Source: Solenopsis invicta
Lineage: Eukaryota > Arthropoda > Insecta > Hymenoptera > Formicidae
Reading direction: 5' to 3'
DNA length: 64,000 bases
NCBI RefSeq assembly: GCF_016802725.1
Contig: NC_052668.1
Span: 12,531,001 to 12,595,000, forward strand
The position numbers and the translations under genes are program-made. Positions 22,154 to 36,380 of the stretch are shown one piece after another (within the stretch, counting starts at the first letter, position 1; each line of letters begins with the position of its first letter). The notes under the pieces were generated by a model. It was not told the DNA's origin and made no database searches. It worked only from the letters and a program-made list of their open reading frames with translations.

Positions 22154-24661
22154 TTACGTCAGAAACGCGATTATGTTATATCAGACGTAATAAAGCCAAC
22201 TACTGATCTTGCTTCAGTCGTGCGCGCGCGTAACGCCGGATCTTTAAGGTCGCGTGTCGCCTGTTTAAGATAGCCGGATACCCGGCTCTTCTTTCACGAC
22301 CGATATTTACACAGTTTATTTTCTGCGCGTTTAGAGATAGAACGCAACGTGGAAAAAGTTCGAGATACAGATAAAATGCTGTTAAGCGTATATTTATCGA
22401 GTATATTTAATTGAAACGTCAACATTCCGCGGAGATACGCATCCCCAGTTGCAATTAATCGCATACCCCGACATTTACATGGCTCAGTTCCCACAGTCTT
22501 ATAGAACGTAGAATACACACGATCAGAGGGATATGACATTGGACATAGCGCATGATTAAAATTTCAACTGATATTTCGTAGGGTAGGTTTTCTCATAAAT
22601 ACAGTGATATCTGTAAATCGGATGTATATACCGAGCGGAGTCGTGACCAGTTGACCCCAAAGAGACATCGTCATTGTACTTATACGTATCTTGCGAAAGG
22701 AAGCATTCATGTATCTATCGATTTAATACGCGATCGTTAATACGTAACGTCCTTACGTCTTTCGCGGTCTTAACGGACTGCACGGAGCGAATTTTTTTTT
22801 TTTTCCTATTTTATTTCCTTGTCACTCGACTAAAAACAATAAAGTTCCTGACGGAAAAAAATTTTATAGAATTCTACACCAATTTAAGAGAGGCTACAAA
22901 AATCTTCATAAAAATACTAGAATTGGAACATTTTTTTTAAACTTTTATAAATTTTTGTATTTTTGTCGTGTGTCGTTTCTACGATTTCTACAAAGTTCTC
23001 GGTGAAATTACATCAAACTGCAACGAGTTACACATTCTACATATTTCTAGCTAGTCGTAGCTTACTCTAGTGACAAAAATTCTTTATAAGTACAAAGTTC
23101 TTCTAACAATAAAAATTTATAGAAATTGTTAGTTTTTTCGTAGAAATATTTTTTCATAAAAATATTTTTTTTTTTTAATATGTATTTAATTATTAAAATT
23201 AGCAAAAGTATTTCAATTCTAATATTTTTTAAATGGATTTTTAGCATTTTTTAAATTTATGAAGAAATTTTCCTGCCAAGAATGCGCGAAAAAAAAAGCG
23301 TTCACTCGGAAGAATTTCTTTACCTCCTCGCTTTGCGTCGTGCCGGTGACAATTTTATCGCTTATTCGTAGAAATGAATGAGAAAGAGAACTATTCACAA
23401 TGTTAGAACTGATAATCGATGTGTGCGCTAGATATTGCGAATTCTGATAGAAAAGAATGTGGCTTTAAAAATAAATTTCCCGTGTAACGTGCAAGATAAT
23501 GTTCTAACGTGGCGTAATGCTCCCCCCATTATTCGAATTACTTCAATTATAATAATGATAACGATAATCCTTTTTGGACGTCCCTCGCATTGCCACGTGC
23601 CATTTTCATGCAGGAATAGATTACATTGTCGTTATGTTCTCCATCGATCTCCCAGCTTTCCCGACAGCGAACAGTAAAACCACTGTCGTCCGGTGACATG
23701 TGGGAGCATATGTAAACCGATCGCTCGAATATTTGTACACGTCGTGAATAATGCCTCATTGTCAACGAAAGAACCATCTCGTAGGTACACCAGTGGGACA
23801 CCGTCAGCTCTGCCGATCGATATCGGCGCAGTCGCGCGCAATAATCATTGCTATTTACCTCTCGATAGATTCCGCGATGAGATTCCGCCGCGTGTGGGTT
23901 CCCTCAAGAAATTGCCGATGGAACATCGTTTTCCTCGATCGAACTTGATAGGAAAAAAATGTAACGACCTCTTGCCATTGTCTTTTAAAACTCTATTTGG
24001 CGATTTTATTCTTATCCATCTGCGTTTCCGTAATTTCCGTTTCGCTGTGGTCCTCATTTCGTAAAGACGTCCACTCTGATAATATTTATCTTATTATCAG
24101 ATTGCTTTTTGTAAAAAAAGAAACGCTTAACGATATCACTACGCGGTGGTGAGATGACTAATCGGAATTGGACCATTGTCAATTCTTGTCTCCGTCGTTG
24201 ATCTTCGTTCTCGAGAGTTATGTTGCTATTCTTAACTGCTAAGCACCATAATGAAAATGGACCATGACTGCGTGCTACAATTTATCGAGACGTTCCCTCC
24301 GGTTATTTGCGGAACAGGTGATCTCGTGTAGAAGCGACGGGTAATGAGCGGAAATAAAGTTATGCATAAGCTGATCTCTCTCGTGCATATAAACTAAGCG
24401 TCCCATTGACTTTTAGCTACGCCTTCTGTCTTCTCATGCGTTAATTTGTCCGCAAACGTAAACAAACATTTTAATATTTATCACATTTCCGCATTTCCTA
24501 CATTTTTATTGTATTATTGTTTCCATTACATTAGGTCAGTATTATATTATTATTTCTAGCATTCCAATTATTATTTTTCTCTGTTTTCTTACAGTTATTT
24601 TTTTACGTCTTTTTATATATCACTATTTATAAATTTCTTTGCTAGACCCATTTGAGTAATC
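22154..24661. other. Non-coding tract with a GC-richer patch
   Basis: GC content rises between about 23.55 and 24.07 kb and short ORFs overlap on both strands (plus 23693-24064, minus 23547-23841). None has recognisable domains, and overlapping open frames on both strands are expected in such a patch. Confidence 0.35.
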
Positions 24662-24662
24662 G

Positions 24663-24735
24663 GGCTGTTTTTAACAGCCGATCGGCAGGAAGGTTTGCCG
24701 ATTTATGTCACGGTAATTGTACCGGGTGAACCGGT
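24663..24735. repeat. Three consecutive short hairpins
   Basis: GGCTGTT/AACAGCC (24663-24679), ATCGGCA/TGCCGAT (24681-24702) and ACCGG/CCGGT (about 24720-24733) follow one another in a GC-rich patch of AT-rich DNA. Confidence 0.4.
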
Positions 24736-25480
24736 TAAACGTTAGAGAGTAGAAAACATGGCGCCAGCGAAGGTGAACGAATGAGAACGAAGGTCACGAC
24801 TTTTACTTTTTAACGACAAGATCGGTCGTTCATCTTCAAGATCTCGCTCTAAGACAGACAGAAACTCTTATATCGATCGATACATTCTACGCAATTCACG
24901 AATTACTCGTCAAGGACATTGATTCGTGTTGATCACGGCGAAGATATCGCTTATAACACTTTGCATTCATAAATCGCAACGTCATCCAAAAAGAAGCGTC
25001 TCATTTATCTTATCGAGACTTTTTACACGCCATGTAATTAAGTAATGCGCAGAAAACTCTTTTCTAGCATGCGTAGCTTGTGCTGATCTTTTTCGCAATT
25101 ACTAATATACAATTGAGAATGGAATGTGCAGAATATATTCAATATATATTCTATATATTCAATGTGATAAATATTCAATTGTAGAGGAAAAAGTCGCCGA
25201 TACCATCATATCACTTTTTGGATATTTTTTTTTTAAAGAAAAGCTGAAGATAAAACTTTGGAAACATCAATACAAACTGGATAGTGTCTTCTATCAGATG
25301 ATACAGCAGTTTTTATAATATTAAGCACGACAAAAATGAGTGCCTGATAAAATGAAACCTAAAACCGACATAGGCAGTAATGCTACATCTTCTTTTTCCT
25401 TTCTTTTTACACGAATCATAAATTATTTACAAGCAGGGTCGGATTAAGGGTCAATTCAGGAGAAAATTTATATACATATA

Positions 25481-25811
25481 CAGTCAGGATATCTCCTATA
25501 ACGCGAGAGATACCTTCTGCGTTATAGGAATTTCGCGTTATGAAAACCAAGAGCGTGAAAAGTTAGAGCTGAACAAATGCTCTTTTTTAATATAACAAAA
25601 AATAATATGCAATTTACCTTATTTTAAATAGCATGTTAAAACTGAATAAATACTCTTTTATAATATAACAGAAAATAATATACAATTTCTATTTTAAATA
25701 ACATGCTAGACTTGAATAAATACTCTTTGTTATAATTGCGTTATATGGGGGTAGAGCGTTTTTTCTTTTAATTTGTGTTATAAGAATACCGTGTTATACA
25801 GAGTCCTACTG
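25481..25811. mobile_element. Non-autonomous element with TA-flanked CAGT ends and internal repeats
   Basis: The ends are CAGTCAGGATATCTCCTATA and, in reverse complement, CAGTAGGACTCTGTATAACA, each preceded by TA. The interior has about two and a half direct repeats of a ~70-bp AT-rich unit (tgaataaatactctttt...aataatatacaatt) between about 25568 and 25735. This is consistent with a Tc1/mariner-like MITE. Confidence 0.6.
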
Positions 25812-27668
25812 TATATAATTATATATGAACACATTTCATACATAATTACATATAATTATGTATGAAAAATTTCTTCTCTGGGAAGGGGATCTTTAGGCGC
25901 TACTATTTTACTAATTATACCTGAGAGAAGCTTTTTATTTAATATCTTGTTTAATTAAGTTAATTAAGGTTTAACTTAATTGAATTAGTTTCATAAATAA
26001 ATTAAATAGTTTGAAAAATTTATTAATGAAATATTTATTTTTTATATTGCAAAATAAATAACTCACGGTTTTGATGTCCCGACAATATCTCGTTTCTTAT
26101 AAAATAACTTTCTTGACTTTCTCATGAGTAAAATCTTCGATAATGTTCGAAAGACAAGAATTTTGTTAAATCACTCTCTATTGAAAGCAATGGAAGAGCA
26201 TTCAATTTTTCTTCTCCTAGCAATAACCTCAATCTATTTTTTATCAATGACAATTTTGAAAATAACCTCTCTGATAAACGTTTGTAATATGTGACAGTTT
26301 TGCATGCTTAGTATAGATTACATGCATAAAATTGCTAATTTTAATTTTAATATTATTTCAGCCTTGAAATTGTTAGTCTCTTTTTAATTGCACGATTTGA
26401 TCAGTACATGCATTATCTTATTAATTTGTATTTACAATTTCAAGAAATTCTGTCTTATTTTTGAATCTGTAGAGTAGAGAAACTACCTCAAGAATTAAAG
26501 ATTTTTGATTTTTATAAATTTATTGAAATTGTTTGAATTGTTTATTATTACTTATTTATTTTTATTAAGTATTGATATATTATTATTCTATTTAATTTCA
26601 TCAAAATTATTTATCATAGAATAAATTTAGTTTGAAATAGTTTTGAAAGTAATTAACTTAAAAAGCAGGCAATGCGGTCTCTTTGGATTAGAGACCATTA
26701 AGCAGTCGCCTATCGTAGTGGATAATCCAGTCCTACCTACAAACTAATGTATATGAGGATTTCTAGAAGCCTTTTTATTTCAATGTAGAACATTTTTTGT
26801 CGATTTGTACAAATATTTTATGCCGTTCCGCAAGATATAACATGTAGTGCGGCAATTATATAAAGATTAGAGATTAGATTACTAACTTAGCTAGACTTCA
26901 TCATGTTATATCTTTTATTGTATTCTATACAGTTTTTGCTGTCTTATTGTCAGATGTGTCAGTTTACATGGCACTACTCGATTTTTTTGTTTAATCGCAT
27001 TATGAGGAAAATGAAAAAGAGAAAAGTATTAATAAAACAGTTTTAGGACGCTATTATACAAACATTAAAAATCCAATATTACCAATATATTTACTATTGT
27101 TTAAACTTTAAACTACGCAAATTGTAAAAGAAAATCGTAAGAATATTATTTACGCATTTGAAAATTTTGTTCTTAGCTTATTTCACATGGAAATCACAGA
27201 TGTATGAATTATTTTACATCTTTAATTATTTAAACAGATCATGTTTTTATCAGTATTAATAAAGTATTTATTTTCCGAGAAATAAAGATAGTTTAGAAGA
27301 TCTGTGTCAGTATTGGCAATTTTCCTTTGTATGTATATTGTTTCAAATATGAAAAACGTTTTGATAGATTCGTGCCTTAGTATATTTCAAAATATAGAAA
27401 TTTCTGTGCGATTATCTCTACTTGTTCGGAAAAAAAAAATGATTGGAGTCGCGTTGATAAATGTTCTTGTGTAATAGTCTCAATAGTTATGAGCGTGACG
27501 AATGTTGAGAAATGATTACTGCAGTTAACGATTATTTCAAGAAAAATGCGGTGGAAACGTCTCTTTTGTACTGTTCAGTAATTTTAGTCCTGCATGTATC
27601 ATTAAAATGTCATCATATATAACATCATATTTATTGACATGATGATTAAATAATCGTTCTCTTTGCAG
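25812..27668. other. AT-rich non-coding tract upstream of OSGIN exon 1
   Basis: No supported gene or RNA. The last bases before 27669 form an acceptor (ctctttgcag). Confidence 0.4.
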
Positions 27669-27732
27669 GACTCGAACTGATCGACGGGAAAATTACGTTA
27701 ACTCCAATATCGGATATACACGAAGAGGAAAA

Positions 27733-30521
27733 ATGCAGAACGTATTTGAGGTCGACGATAATGACGTCATTTATAAAGATGTTGTCATCATAGGTGAGTA
27801 CACGAGATGCCTTCAACCTCATCGGAAGATTTAAAAGTAAAAGGCATGTAAAAATCGCGCAAGGGAATAATGATAGTAAGAAATATATTTTCTTATAATA
27901 ACACCTTATGTTAAATTCAATTTATTATTATTGAAAATAAGTAAAGAAATTTTATTTTTTAAAATTAAACCCTTCTAATTTTTCATTAATCATGAAGAAT
28001 TCAGTTTTTGAATGTGCATACTTATGGTTATTTGACACTGTCGCGTTAAGATCAGCAAACTGCTTATTTTTTCATGTTTAGCATTAATTTTCCACAGAGC
28101 TAAATTCTTATTGCAAGAGCGATGATTTTAAACTAAAAAAAGCTTGTGGGAAGATTTTTTAAAAGACTCAGTAGTTTTAATTGATAGTTCGTTTGGAAAA
28201 TTAGAGATAATCATGTAAAGATTTTACATCTCTGGTCTTCAGGAAATGGACCCAGCGGGATATGCTTGTCGTATATGTTCGCCGGAAACTGGCCTTACTA
28301 CACTGGGGAACCTCATCCTGGCGATGATATGTTAACGGCGCGATTGCGGTTCTGCACGATCAACAACGAGGAGTGCGACAATGCGCCGAATGACGCGAAC
28401 ACTGACGTAACCACCAACAATCATCATCATCAGTGCTCTAAGCCCAGTGTCGGCAGGGCGCAAGGAGGTGGGCTGGCACGCAGCACACGCTGCAAACTCG
28501 AATGCCTATCCTCCGGTATCGAAGGCAGAGGCGGCGGTCGACCACTAGCCCTTCTCATGGACCAGCTGCAGCATCCATGCGTTGACGCCGGCTTCGATGT
28601 GACTTCGCTCCTCGATTGGAAGTCCGCTGACGAGCATTCCGAGCACACGATCGTGGACCACGTTGTCCTTGGCAAGGGCCAGCCAGGCGGTGCTTGGCAG
28701 GTGTGTAACGAATGATATTTCCTTCCGTATAATTTTACAAATAACGGATTCTCTTCCACCAAGTAAAAATCAATAAGTAACAAAATGAAGATTAAAATGA
28801 AGAACAAAATGCTGATCTTGATAAACTGAATATCTAATATCTCAATTATTGAAAAATTATGAGTATTATTTAACTCTTAACGCAACATATATCTACTATA
28901 AAAAAATTTTTTTTTAATCTTGTTTAATTTAATGCTTTTTTTATATGATTGTCTTTAGTCTATGGACCCCAATGTATTAACTATCAGTCTAAGTCGATGG
29001 ATGTCACTCCCCGACTTGGATTTGAGGCATTGGGAGAAACTCGTTGAGGTCGAACAGTTACAAAAATCGGTTCTAACCACAGAAAATAATGTGTATGCAC
29101 GACTGGAAAAACTGAGTGTTTGTAAGGCGTCTAGTCGAGTTTCCGTGGGCACCGTAGCGGCTTATTACAAAGACTACGTGCGCAGGAAAGGCCTGAAACA
29201 ATACTTCCGATGGTATTTATTTCAAATATTTATGATACAAATTCGTTACCGACATTGATGTAGACTTTCATGAATTAATCCGTTGCAGCGGGACCACAGT
29301 TACTTCAGTAAGACCGAACTCGGACTCGCCCGAGAGCAAAGGAGGGTACAACTGGATAGTAGATGGATATGAGAATAAAAGTGGAAAGCGATTTAGGTAT
29401 CGATGCAAAAGAGCGATTCTTGCAACCGGCACAACCGATTTATCGAATCATCTGGACATCCCAGGGGAAGACACAAATCCCAAATGGGTGACGCACGATC
29501 TCAATGATCTGGAAACACAATTAGGACGTTTAATCGGCGATCATGGTACGTAAACGCAAGATTATACGAAGAAAGAGAGATAATTACACTTAATTCAATG
29601 ATTTTTGGAAAAGTTCATTTTTTTGTACAACTGATTTGTTTATTACATATTACATACATCTATTCTCAATATTTGTTGTTATTTGAAAAATTGTTAATCG
29701 CAGACAAGGATTCGACCGACGAACAGATTCCACCTGTGTTAGTAATTGGAGCTGGTCTGAGTGCGGCCGACGCGATTATGGCTGCGCGCTTTCGAGGTAT
29801 ACCTGTACTGCACGCATTCCGCAATTCATTGAACGAGTGGGGCAAACAGACCGAAAGGATAACAACTAGTTATGATCGACTGCAATGGTTGCCGGATTCC
29901 ATATATCCGGAGTATCATAAGGTGTACGAGATGATGGCTGATGGAGGTACAAATTATCCTTTATACAAATCATTACCAGGGTACACGCTCGTCAGCCTCA
30001 GTGAGAATCATGAAAATGAAAGTACGAGCGCAAGGAGGACAGTCACTCTTTCTGCTCCAGACGGTCAGCTGCACACGTTTGAAGTATCCATTGCGGCTAT
30101 TCTTATTGGTGAGCACACTATACATATGTACTTCTTACTTAATAACAGTTTAAACTAGTAAAACTTGATGATTGTATATGATAATAATTAGGTATAAGTG
30201 TAGAGCTTTAATATCGTTAGTCAATATTTAATCAGCAAATTTATTGATATTAATTATTAAATTGAATATTGTATTTCAGGATACAAACCAGACCTATCGT
30301 ACTTAGAAGGTGGCGGCATGGGATTGGGTAAATTCAAGGATAAACCAATCGATAGTAAATCAAATCCAATTGAAATCGACGATTTTACATATGAGGTGAC
30401 CAACGCGCCGATAAAGGGACTTTACGCATTAGGACCTCTAGTTGGTAATAATTTTGTTCGCTTTGTTTTGGGCGGTGCGCTTGGAATTTTGGCCCACATT
30501 CTATGTACCACAAACGCCTGA
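27733..30521 (+). CDS. OSGIN: OSGIN-family FAD-dependent flavoprotein
   Basis: Homologue of oxidative stress-induced growth inhibitor 1/2, flavoproteins related to monooxygenases and linked in vertebrates to oxidative stress and growth control. Six coding exons, phase-consistent: 27733-27793, 28243-28700, 28959-29212, 29289-29545, 29704-30108, 30280-30521, giving 558 residues. Seen: a dinucleotide-binding GNGPSG at residues 21-26, the family motif HVVLGKGQPGGAW at 160-172, ILATG at 301-305 and a second nucleotide-binding motif VIGAGLSAAD at 357-366. Exon 1 starts at 27669 after CTTTGCAG, so 64 nt are 5' UTR; ATG 27733 is the first start in frame. A low-complexity insert with HHHQC follows residue 50 or so, where I recall no equivalent in vertebrate members. 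Confidence 0.92.
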
Positions 30522-33046
30522 GAGATTGATCTGACAGCCACTTGCAAGACACGATCGTATCTTAGCAAAATTATTTTGTATATAGAAAATAATGGCATCT
30601 TGTAACTTCTGCTCAATTCATGTGAGTGCTAAACGACTATTGCTTAGTTCTTAACATTTATACAAAGAGTTTGTTCGGTAAATCTGTTTGTACATACTAT
30701 TAAAATTATTTTTATATTCCTTTCCATATATATTACCCTTCGCAAGGAAACGACCGATTTTTAAGTGTACATAACTATTTAAGTGTTCCGTCGAAATATC
30801 TCCTAGTAAATGAGCAAAAGAATCCTTACAATGTTTACTCAGCGAGAGTATTATAGTGACTTACAACGTGCGGAAAAAGATGACAGTTCAAACTACCTTA
30901 GATCTATTTTAGATCTGTTTGTGCTTGTTAACATTCCATTTAATAGGAAACTTGTCTATGGGAGATAGATAGTATTAATAATATGACTTGTATCTAAATT
31001 TGATAATTGTCATATTGACAAATTTGTCATGACTATACATTACAGATTTCTCCATAAATACACCCTAGATTCTAAATTTTATTCACACAGAGTATATATA
31101 TTATTAATTAATCTTTAGAACACCGTAAAGTTTTTTTCTTAAATCACTCAAATTTCGCTTTGTTGAAATCAGTAAAATATGATTTCAAAAAGTTATAACA
31201 TTTTGCGGCCCTCTAAAGGTTAATACGTAATTGTTGGAATGTCTATATTGTAATGAGTTTCGTAAAAAAAAACCGAATAATACAACGAAACTCTAAACAT
31301 AAATTCTAATATTATGTACTTAGGATTAATCTGTGTTTGCGTTTTTACAATTAAGTTAATTTTTTACTGCACATTTACTTATACACGGTTTATGTATAGG
31401 AATATCTTTAATACTTTTTATTCTGATGAAATTAGAATATTTATATATCATTACTAGAATGGCCGGACAATTGTGCTTATCCGAACGCACAAGCATTTTT
31501 GCATTGCACTTTAATCTTACATTATATCTTTATTTTCTGACATTTTGTAAATGAGAATACATTACACGAAACGAATCGGATAATTATCACATCTTAATTT
31601 TTACGTAACATCTTCAATCCGCCGTGTAATATGCCTTTACATCTCTTATTGATAAGCTGTGATTACTTTAATGAAATAGGCTAGTAACGCTCTGTTATTA
31701 ATGTAAGCTATATATGTATGTAATACCTTTTTAGTACAAAATGTTTCCACACACATAAAACTTAATTTTTATTAACTTAAAGCGATGCTGGAATCGTCTG
31801 TATTACTGACAAAAATACAATTTTGTTAAACAAGTTATATATACTTTGTATTGGTTTTACAGAAATATAATTCCTTTTAGGGAAAAATACATTAAAATAC
31901 ACATGCTAATGTACACAGCTGGTTCATTTTTTGCCAAAAATAGGCAACAATTTTTAAATTACATTTTCTTATCGATCTTTACTTTAATATAGCGACCAAA
32001 ACTGTCAATTCACAAATATATTTATTTTTATGGAAATGTTGTGCAGATTATTTATGTGAAATAAAGGCACAATCAGGTGTAGGATAAATGAATGAATAAT
32101 GTTGAGTCGTTAAACTTAAGTCGGGAAGCCTAATTTAAGAGAATAGAATGTTTGATAAATTATGTGTACGTAAGATCTCGATGTAGTAGTATGTAAGAAG
32201 CTGATGTTTCTTAAATTTTATGTATATTGTAAATCATACATGTATAAATCGAATTCATCGGTAAAATATGACGACTCCAGCATACTCATCTTAATAGTTT
32301 TTATCTACACTTAACTTTCAAACGGCGCGTCTTATTATTTATATTTTACGTAGTTTTCTTTATGATATGCGATCTATAATTATGTATAATTGCGCGTTAA
32401 TTAAGTTTTACACGTTAATTAAGTTAGTTAAATTTATTTAGACTACAGCTAAAGATTGGTAAAAAAAGAGAAATGTATTTTTCATAATTTTATTATATTT
32501 TAAATGCAGATTTTTATATTGATATCATTATGAAAATGCGAGAAATTTTTTGGTTACGTTAAACGTGCTGTATGTAAACTTATATGTTAATGTGTACTGT
32601 AACAGAGCCTAAAACATATTTAATATAATGTTACGAGATAAATTTGATATTAGCTGTAAGACGAGGTAGCATATATAAAAGATGAAGTAAATATTGAAAC
32701 GTATCTATAGTATAGCAAGGTGTGGTTTTTAGAAGTTTTATTGATACGAAAGTTGATATATATTGATATTAGCTAAATGACGACAGGGATACGTAATGGA
32801 TACAAGAATACTTAATATGCAATCTGTGATAGGAAATGCAATGTTCAAGAAGATGCAATGAAATAGAAGAGACTACAAATAAATCTTGAGCACATTATAT
32901 TTGGTAGATACATATTTTTACATGCAGGACGAGGAATCGATTTATATAACAAGTAGTCTATGATTTTTATTTAAATTAAAAATGAAAGAAATCGTCTGCC
33001 TATCTTGAAGGAACGGCAGCGGACAATCCCATTTGTTACGTTAAAA
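30522..33046. other. 3' region of the OSGIN gene and intergenic DNA
   Basis: AT-rich sequence without ORFs. A candidate poly(A) signal AATAAA lies at 32060-32065; others occur near 32877 and 33439. The true 3' end is not determined. Confidence 0.4.
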
Positions 33047-33341
33047 GGCTGTGTTCAGCAGAAAAAGCAGATTTATGATTGTAAGATTCTTTGACAAAAC
33101 TGGTTCTTGCTCTTAGTTCCTGCCAGATCTGAATGTATAAATCAGGGTGTAAAAATCATATATTTTTTTAAACATTGTATTTTTTGTTTAACATGTTTTT
33201 TTAATGAGTTAAATATGTTTTAAACATATAATATAATGCTACATTACACGTTTAAAATATAATTATTATCATCCTTAATATAAATAAAACATATTAAAGA
33301 ATTTTATAATCGCAAAGCTACTTTTTCTGCTGAACGCAGCC
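33047..33341. mobile_element. 295-bp MITE with GGCTGYGTTCAGC ends
   Basis: The left end GGCTGTGTTCAGCAGAAAAA and the reverse complement of the right end GGCTGCGTTCAGCAGAAAAA are near-perfect inverted repeats that stay similar for about 45 bp. AAAA flanks both sides and could be a target duplication. No ORF. Confidence 0.65.
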
Positions 33342-34105
33342 AAAATATTCAGTGTAAAATACTAGAAGAAAATCTTATTCTGAAAAAACAATTTATAATA
33401 CCTTATATAGACCATTCTGTATATGTATGACACAAGAAAATAAACAGTTCACGAGATTTAAATCAATCATTGTTTTATTATGGAACGATTATTTAACAAT
33501 TGAATGTACACAGAACAGTTTACAATACAAATATAAAAAATTAAACCGCATTTTTTTCTTCTATCACTGCGATATTACATGTAAATAAAAATAATTTATA
33601 ATTTATCACTATTAAAAATATATACAGTTAAGTGAGGTAAATAAATTATTCTATTACAAATCTGTTATTTTTTTACGCTTATTCTTAATATATATTAGAA
33701 GAATTAAAATATACATTTATAAATAATCATCAAAAGAATAAAATAATAGAAGAAATTGATCATCTAGATAAAATTAGTATTACGAGGTTATTGTAAGGGA
33801 TTGCTTTAAAACTAATTTTTACACAGCAAGATTATCGTTGATTAAAAAGATTAATACATTCATAGTTTATTATTTCTAACATATTAATCCATGACAGATG
33901 GACCGAACAGATTTGTCACAATCTTAGGAATATACTGTTTTTTTTTTTTTTTTATAACACGTGAGAAAAATTGCACGTACTATTTTAAAAAATAGTTTTC
34001 CATCATTATATACAATGAACTCTCTGTAAAGATGTATTTCATTTTATGGAACACGATAAATACCAACAAGTATATTTTTACATTAATTTTATTCTAAAAT
34101 TGATT

Positions 34106-35636
34106 CTACGTTTTAAATATGACGAACAAGAAGCTAAGGAATATAATAGCAGCTGCGAGAATCACAATGCAATATAATTTTTTATTGGCCTTCTGATAAG
34201 AGTCGGCTTTTTTTAATTGTTTGTAACCCTCTTGTACTTGTACTTGTGTTTGCTCAATGTTATAATCAATTCGATCCAAAATAGTACCTTGATCCTCTAC
34301 CATTACTGCAAGATCCTGCGCACAATAAAAATTCAGATTTATATACATAATTTTATTATCTTGTTGCTTTTGTCAAAATCAAAAACTTGCTTTTGAAAAA
34401 AATCAAAACAATATATTCAAATTGACTAAATCAAAGGTTTATACATACTTACCATGCTATATAATTATTACGCGAGTTTGTATATATTTGTTATAATTAT
34501 GTATTATTATTAACTATTCATAATAATTTACCTTGAAAATATATTTTAAATCTGCTATGCTTTGAACTATACTGCCAATCTGTTCCTCCCTTTCCATTGC
34601 TAATTTCATTCTATCTTCAGGTTCTTCCAATTGCAATAAAACCGAGTCCTGTCTCTGCTCAGTTTTTGGCCAGTAATCACTAGATGCCTCATTTGATTCG
34701 GTCAACCAGGAATCGGTCGCTACATTATCTAAAAGAGACTGGTCCTCTGCAAAGAACTGGTTATTCCTCTCTTCTCTTGATTTCACCTCTGCAAAGATTT
34801 ATCGAATGTAATGCAAATAATTCTATAGTTTATTAAAGACATTAATAGTTACTTATTTATATTAAATTGCACAAATACATACGTGTTAGATAATGATTCT
34901 GCGCAGATCTATATTGAAGACCTAACTCCTGTAAGGCAGTTGAAAGGGCGATTACTGCGCTGGCAGCCAGCCGACGTTCTGTAGGCTTAGTTTCATGCCT
35001 TCCAGCTGACTTGATGGTTTGTACTTGTCTATAGCCACTGGAGAATGCACGTCCAATCTCTCGTGTCAATTGCTCCATTTGCCTTTCCTCCTGAGCAAAA
35101 TAAAATGTATTTAAAATGATAAAGAGCTCCATTACAATATGAAATACAAAAATTTCACTTGATTGATACATTCTTCTTTCGCAAGACAAGCAGTGGAAAC
35201 AGTTCCTTTGAATGCAACTTATTTAAGAATCGAATTACAGTATAAGAAGAAGTTGCAAACCTGAGATGTATCATCCAGGGTGGGTCTGGTCAGCTGCTTA
35301 GAGTGCAGCTCGATCAGACTCTCTATCTTTACTCGCAATCTGCTCAAGATGTACTGCGTCTCTTCTAAGGCATCTGCCCAGGAGGGAGGTGCACCACTAT
35401 CCACGTTCATCCCCTTCAATTCGACATTGTCGGATGCACCGGAATCCGATTCCACCAGGGCCACACGATCGGTAAGATGCTGAAAGAGCACGCATGAGTA
35501 TTATAGAATAAAGACAGAAAGCAATTTTATGTTGGAATAGGTTAAGTGTACATACCTGTTCGGCGTAAATATGCCTACTCTGCAGAGCATTGTTTCGCAT
35601 TAAAACGAAGGGCTCGGTTAAGTTCCTCGTGGCCAT
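34106..35636 (-). CDS. STX16: Syntaxin-16, Qa-SNARE of trans-Golgi/endosome fusion
   Basis: Tail-anchored Qa-SNARE for retrograde endosome-to-trans-Golgi vesicle fusion. Five exons, phase-consistent: 35636-35556, 35479-35261, 35090-34883, 34788-34532, 34315-34106, giving 324 residues (human about 325). Seen: the N-terminal MATRNLTEPFVLMRNN peptide typical of syntaxin-16, the RPTLDD segment at the end of exon 2, an Habc region in exons 2-3, a SNARE motif spanning exons 4-5 with the zero-layer Gln at about residue 264 (VEDQGTILDRIDYN), and a single C-terminal membrane anchor of about 21 residues. At the exon 4 acceptor two AGs lie side by side; the first keeps the frame. Confidence 0.95.
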
Positions 35637-35911
35637 TTTTTCGGCTTATCTCTCCTTATCAAAACGCAATATACCTCGTAATCATCCCACCGCGAACCGC
35701 GCTGCGCTACGCACCGCGCACAGAATCAGCTGTCATCTTGAAACAGCTGATCACCTGGTCTACTTCTGTCTGCCCTGTCTGTCTCTCTCCACCTTTATAT
35801 TCTTTGCACTATTTGTCCAAGATTGGCAGATATTAATTTTGTTGTTTATAACAAGGTTGAGTGTTTTCACGTAAAACCTTTTGATAATAATACGTAATGT
35901 TGAAAATAAAG

Positions 35912-36127
35912 ACAGAATATAATTTTCACTGTTTTTTGATGAAATCTGAATTTTCTATATGCTCTATAGAATATTTGTCTAAAGTGACACATAAAACATA
36001 GTTTATATTGTGTACGTACACAATATAATGTAACACAATATAAACTGTTTTATGTGTTATTTACGTAAACAGTAACGGAGCAAAGAAATTCAGATTTCAT
36101 CAGAAACAGTGAAAATTATATTCTGTT
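35912..36127. mobile_element. ~216-bp foldback MITE
   Basis: Outer arms of about 40 bp (ACAGAATATAATTTTCACTG... and its inverse) enclose inner arms built on tttatattgtgt and cataaaaca, so nearly the whole element can fold on itself. No ORF. Confidence 0.65.
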
Positions 36128-36380
36128 TTATAATTTTATTACTTTAATTTTTCTCTGTATTATCTATATTATCCAATTTATAATAATTTACATTACCTCT
36201 GTATTGTCAACATGAAAAAGATTCGTATAAATAATGTAAATATAATATAAATAATATGTAAATAATCAATTTAGACGTAATCTTGAAATATACTGCACAA
36301 CTCTGGTTTGTAATAATTAATATATACATATAAATAAAAAACAGTAATAATTAATAAAGATGGAGAGCTTCTAAAAATAG

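Noticed and set aside
23547..24064. ORFs on both strands near 23.6-24.06 kb
   Set aside because: Mutually overlapping frames in a GC patch, no domain on either strand.
28430..28807. Minus-strand ORF of 125 codons
   Set aside because: Antisense shadow of OSGIN exon 2.
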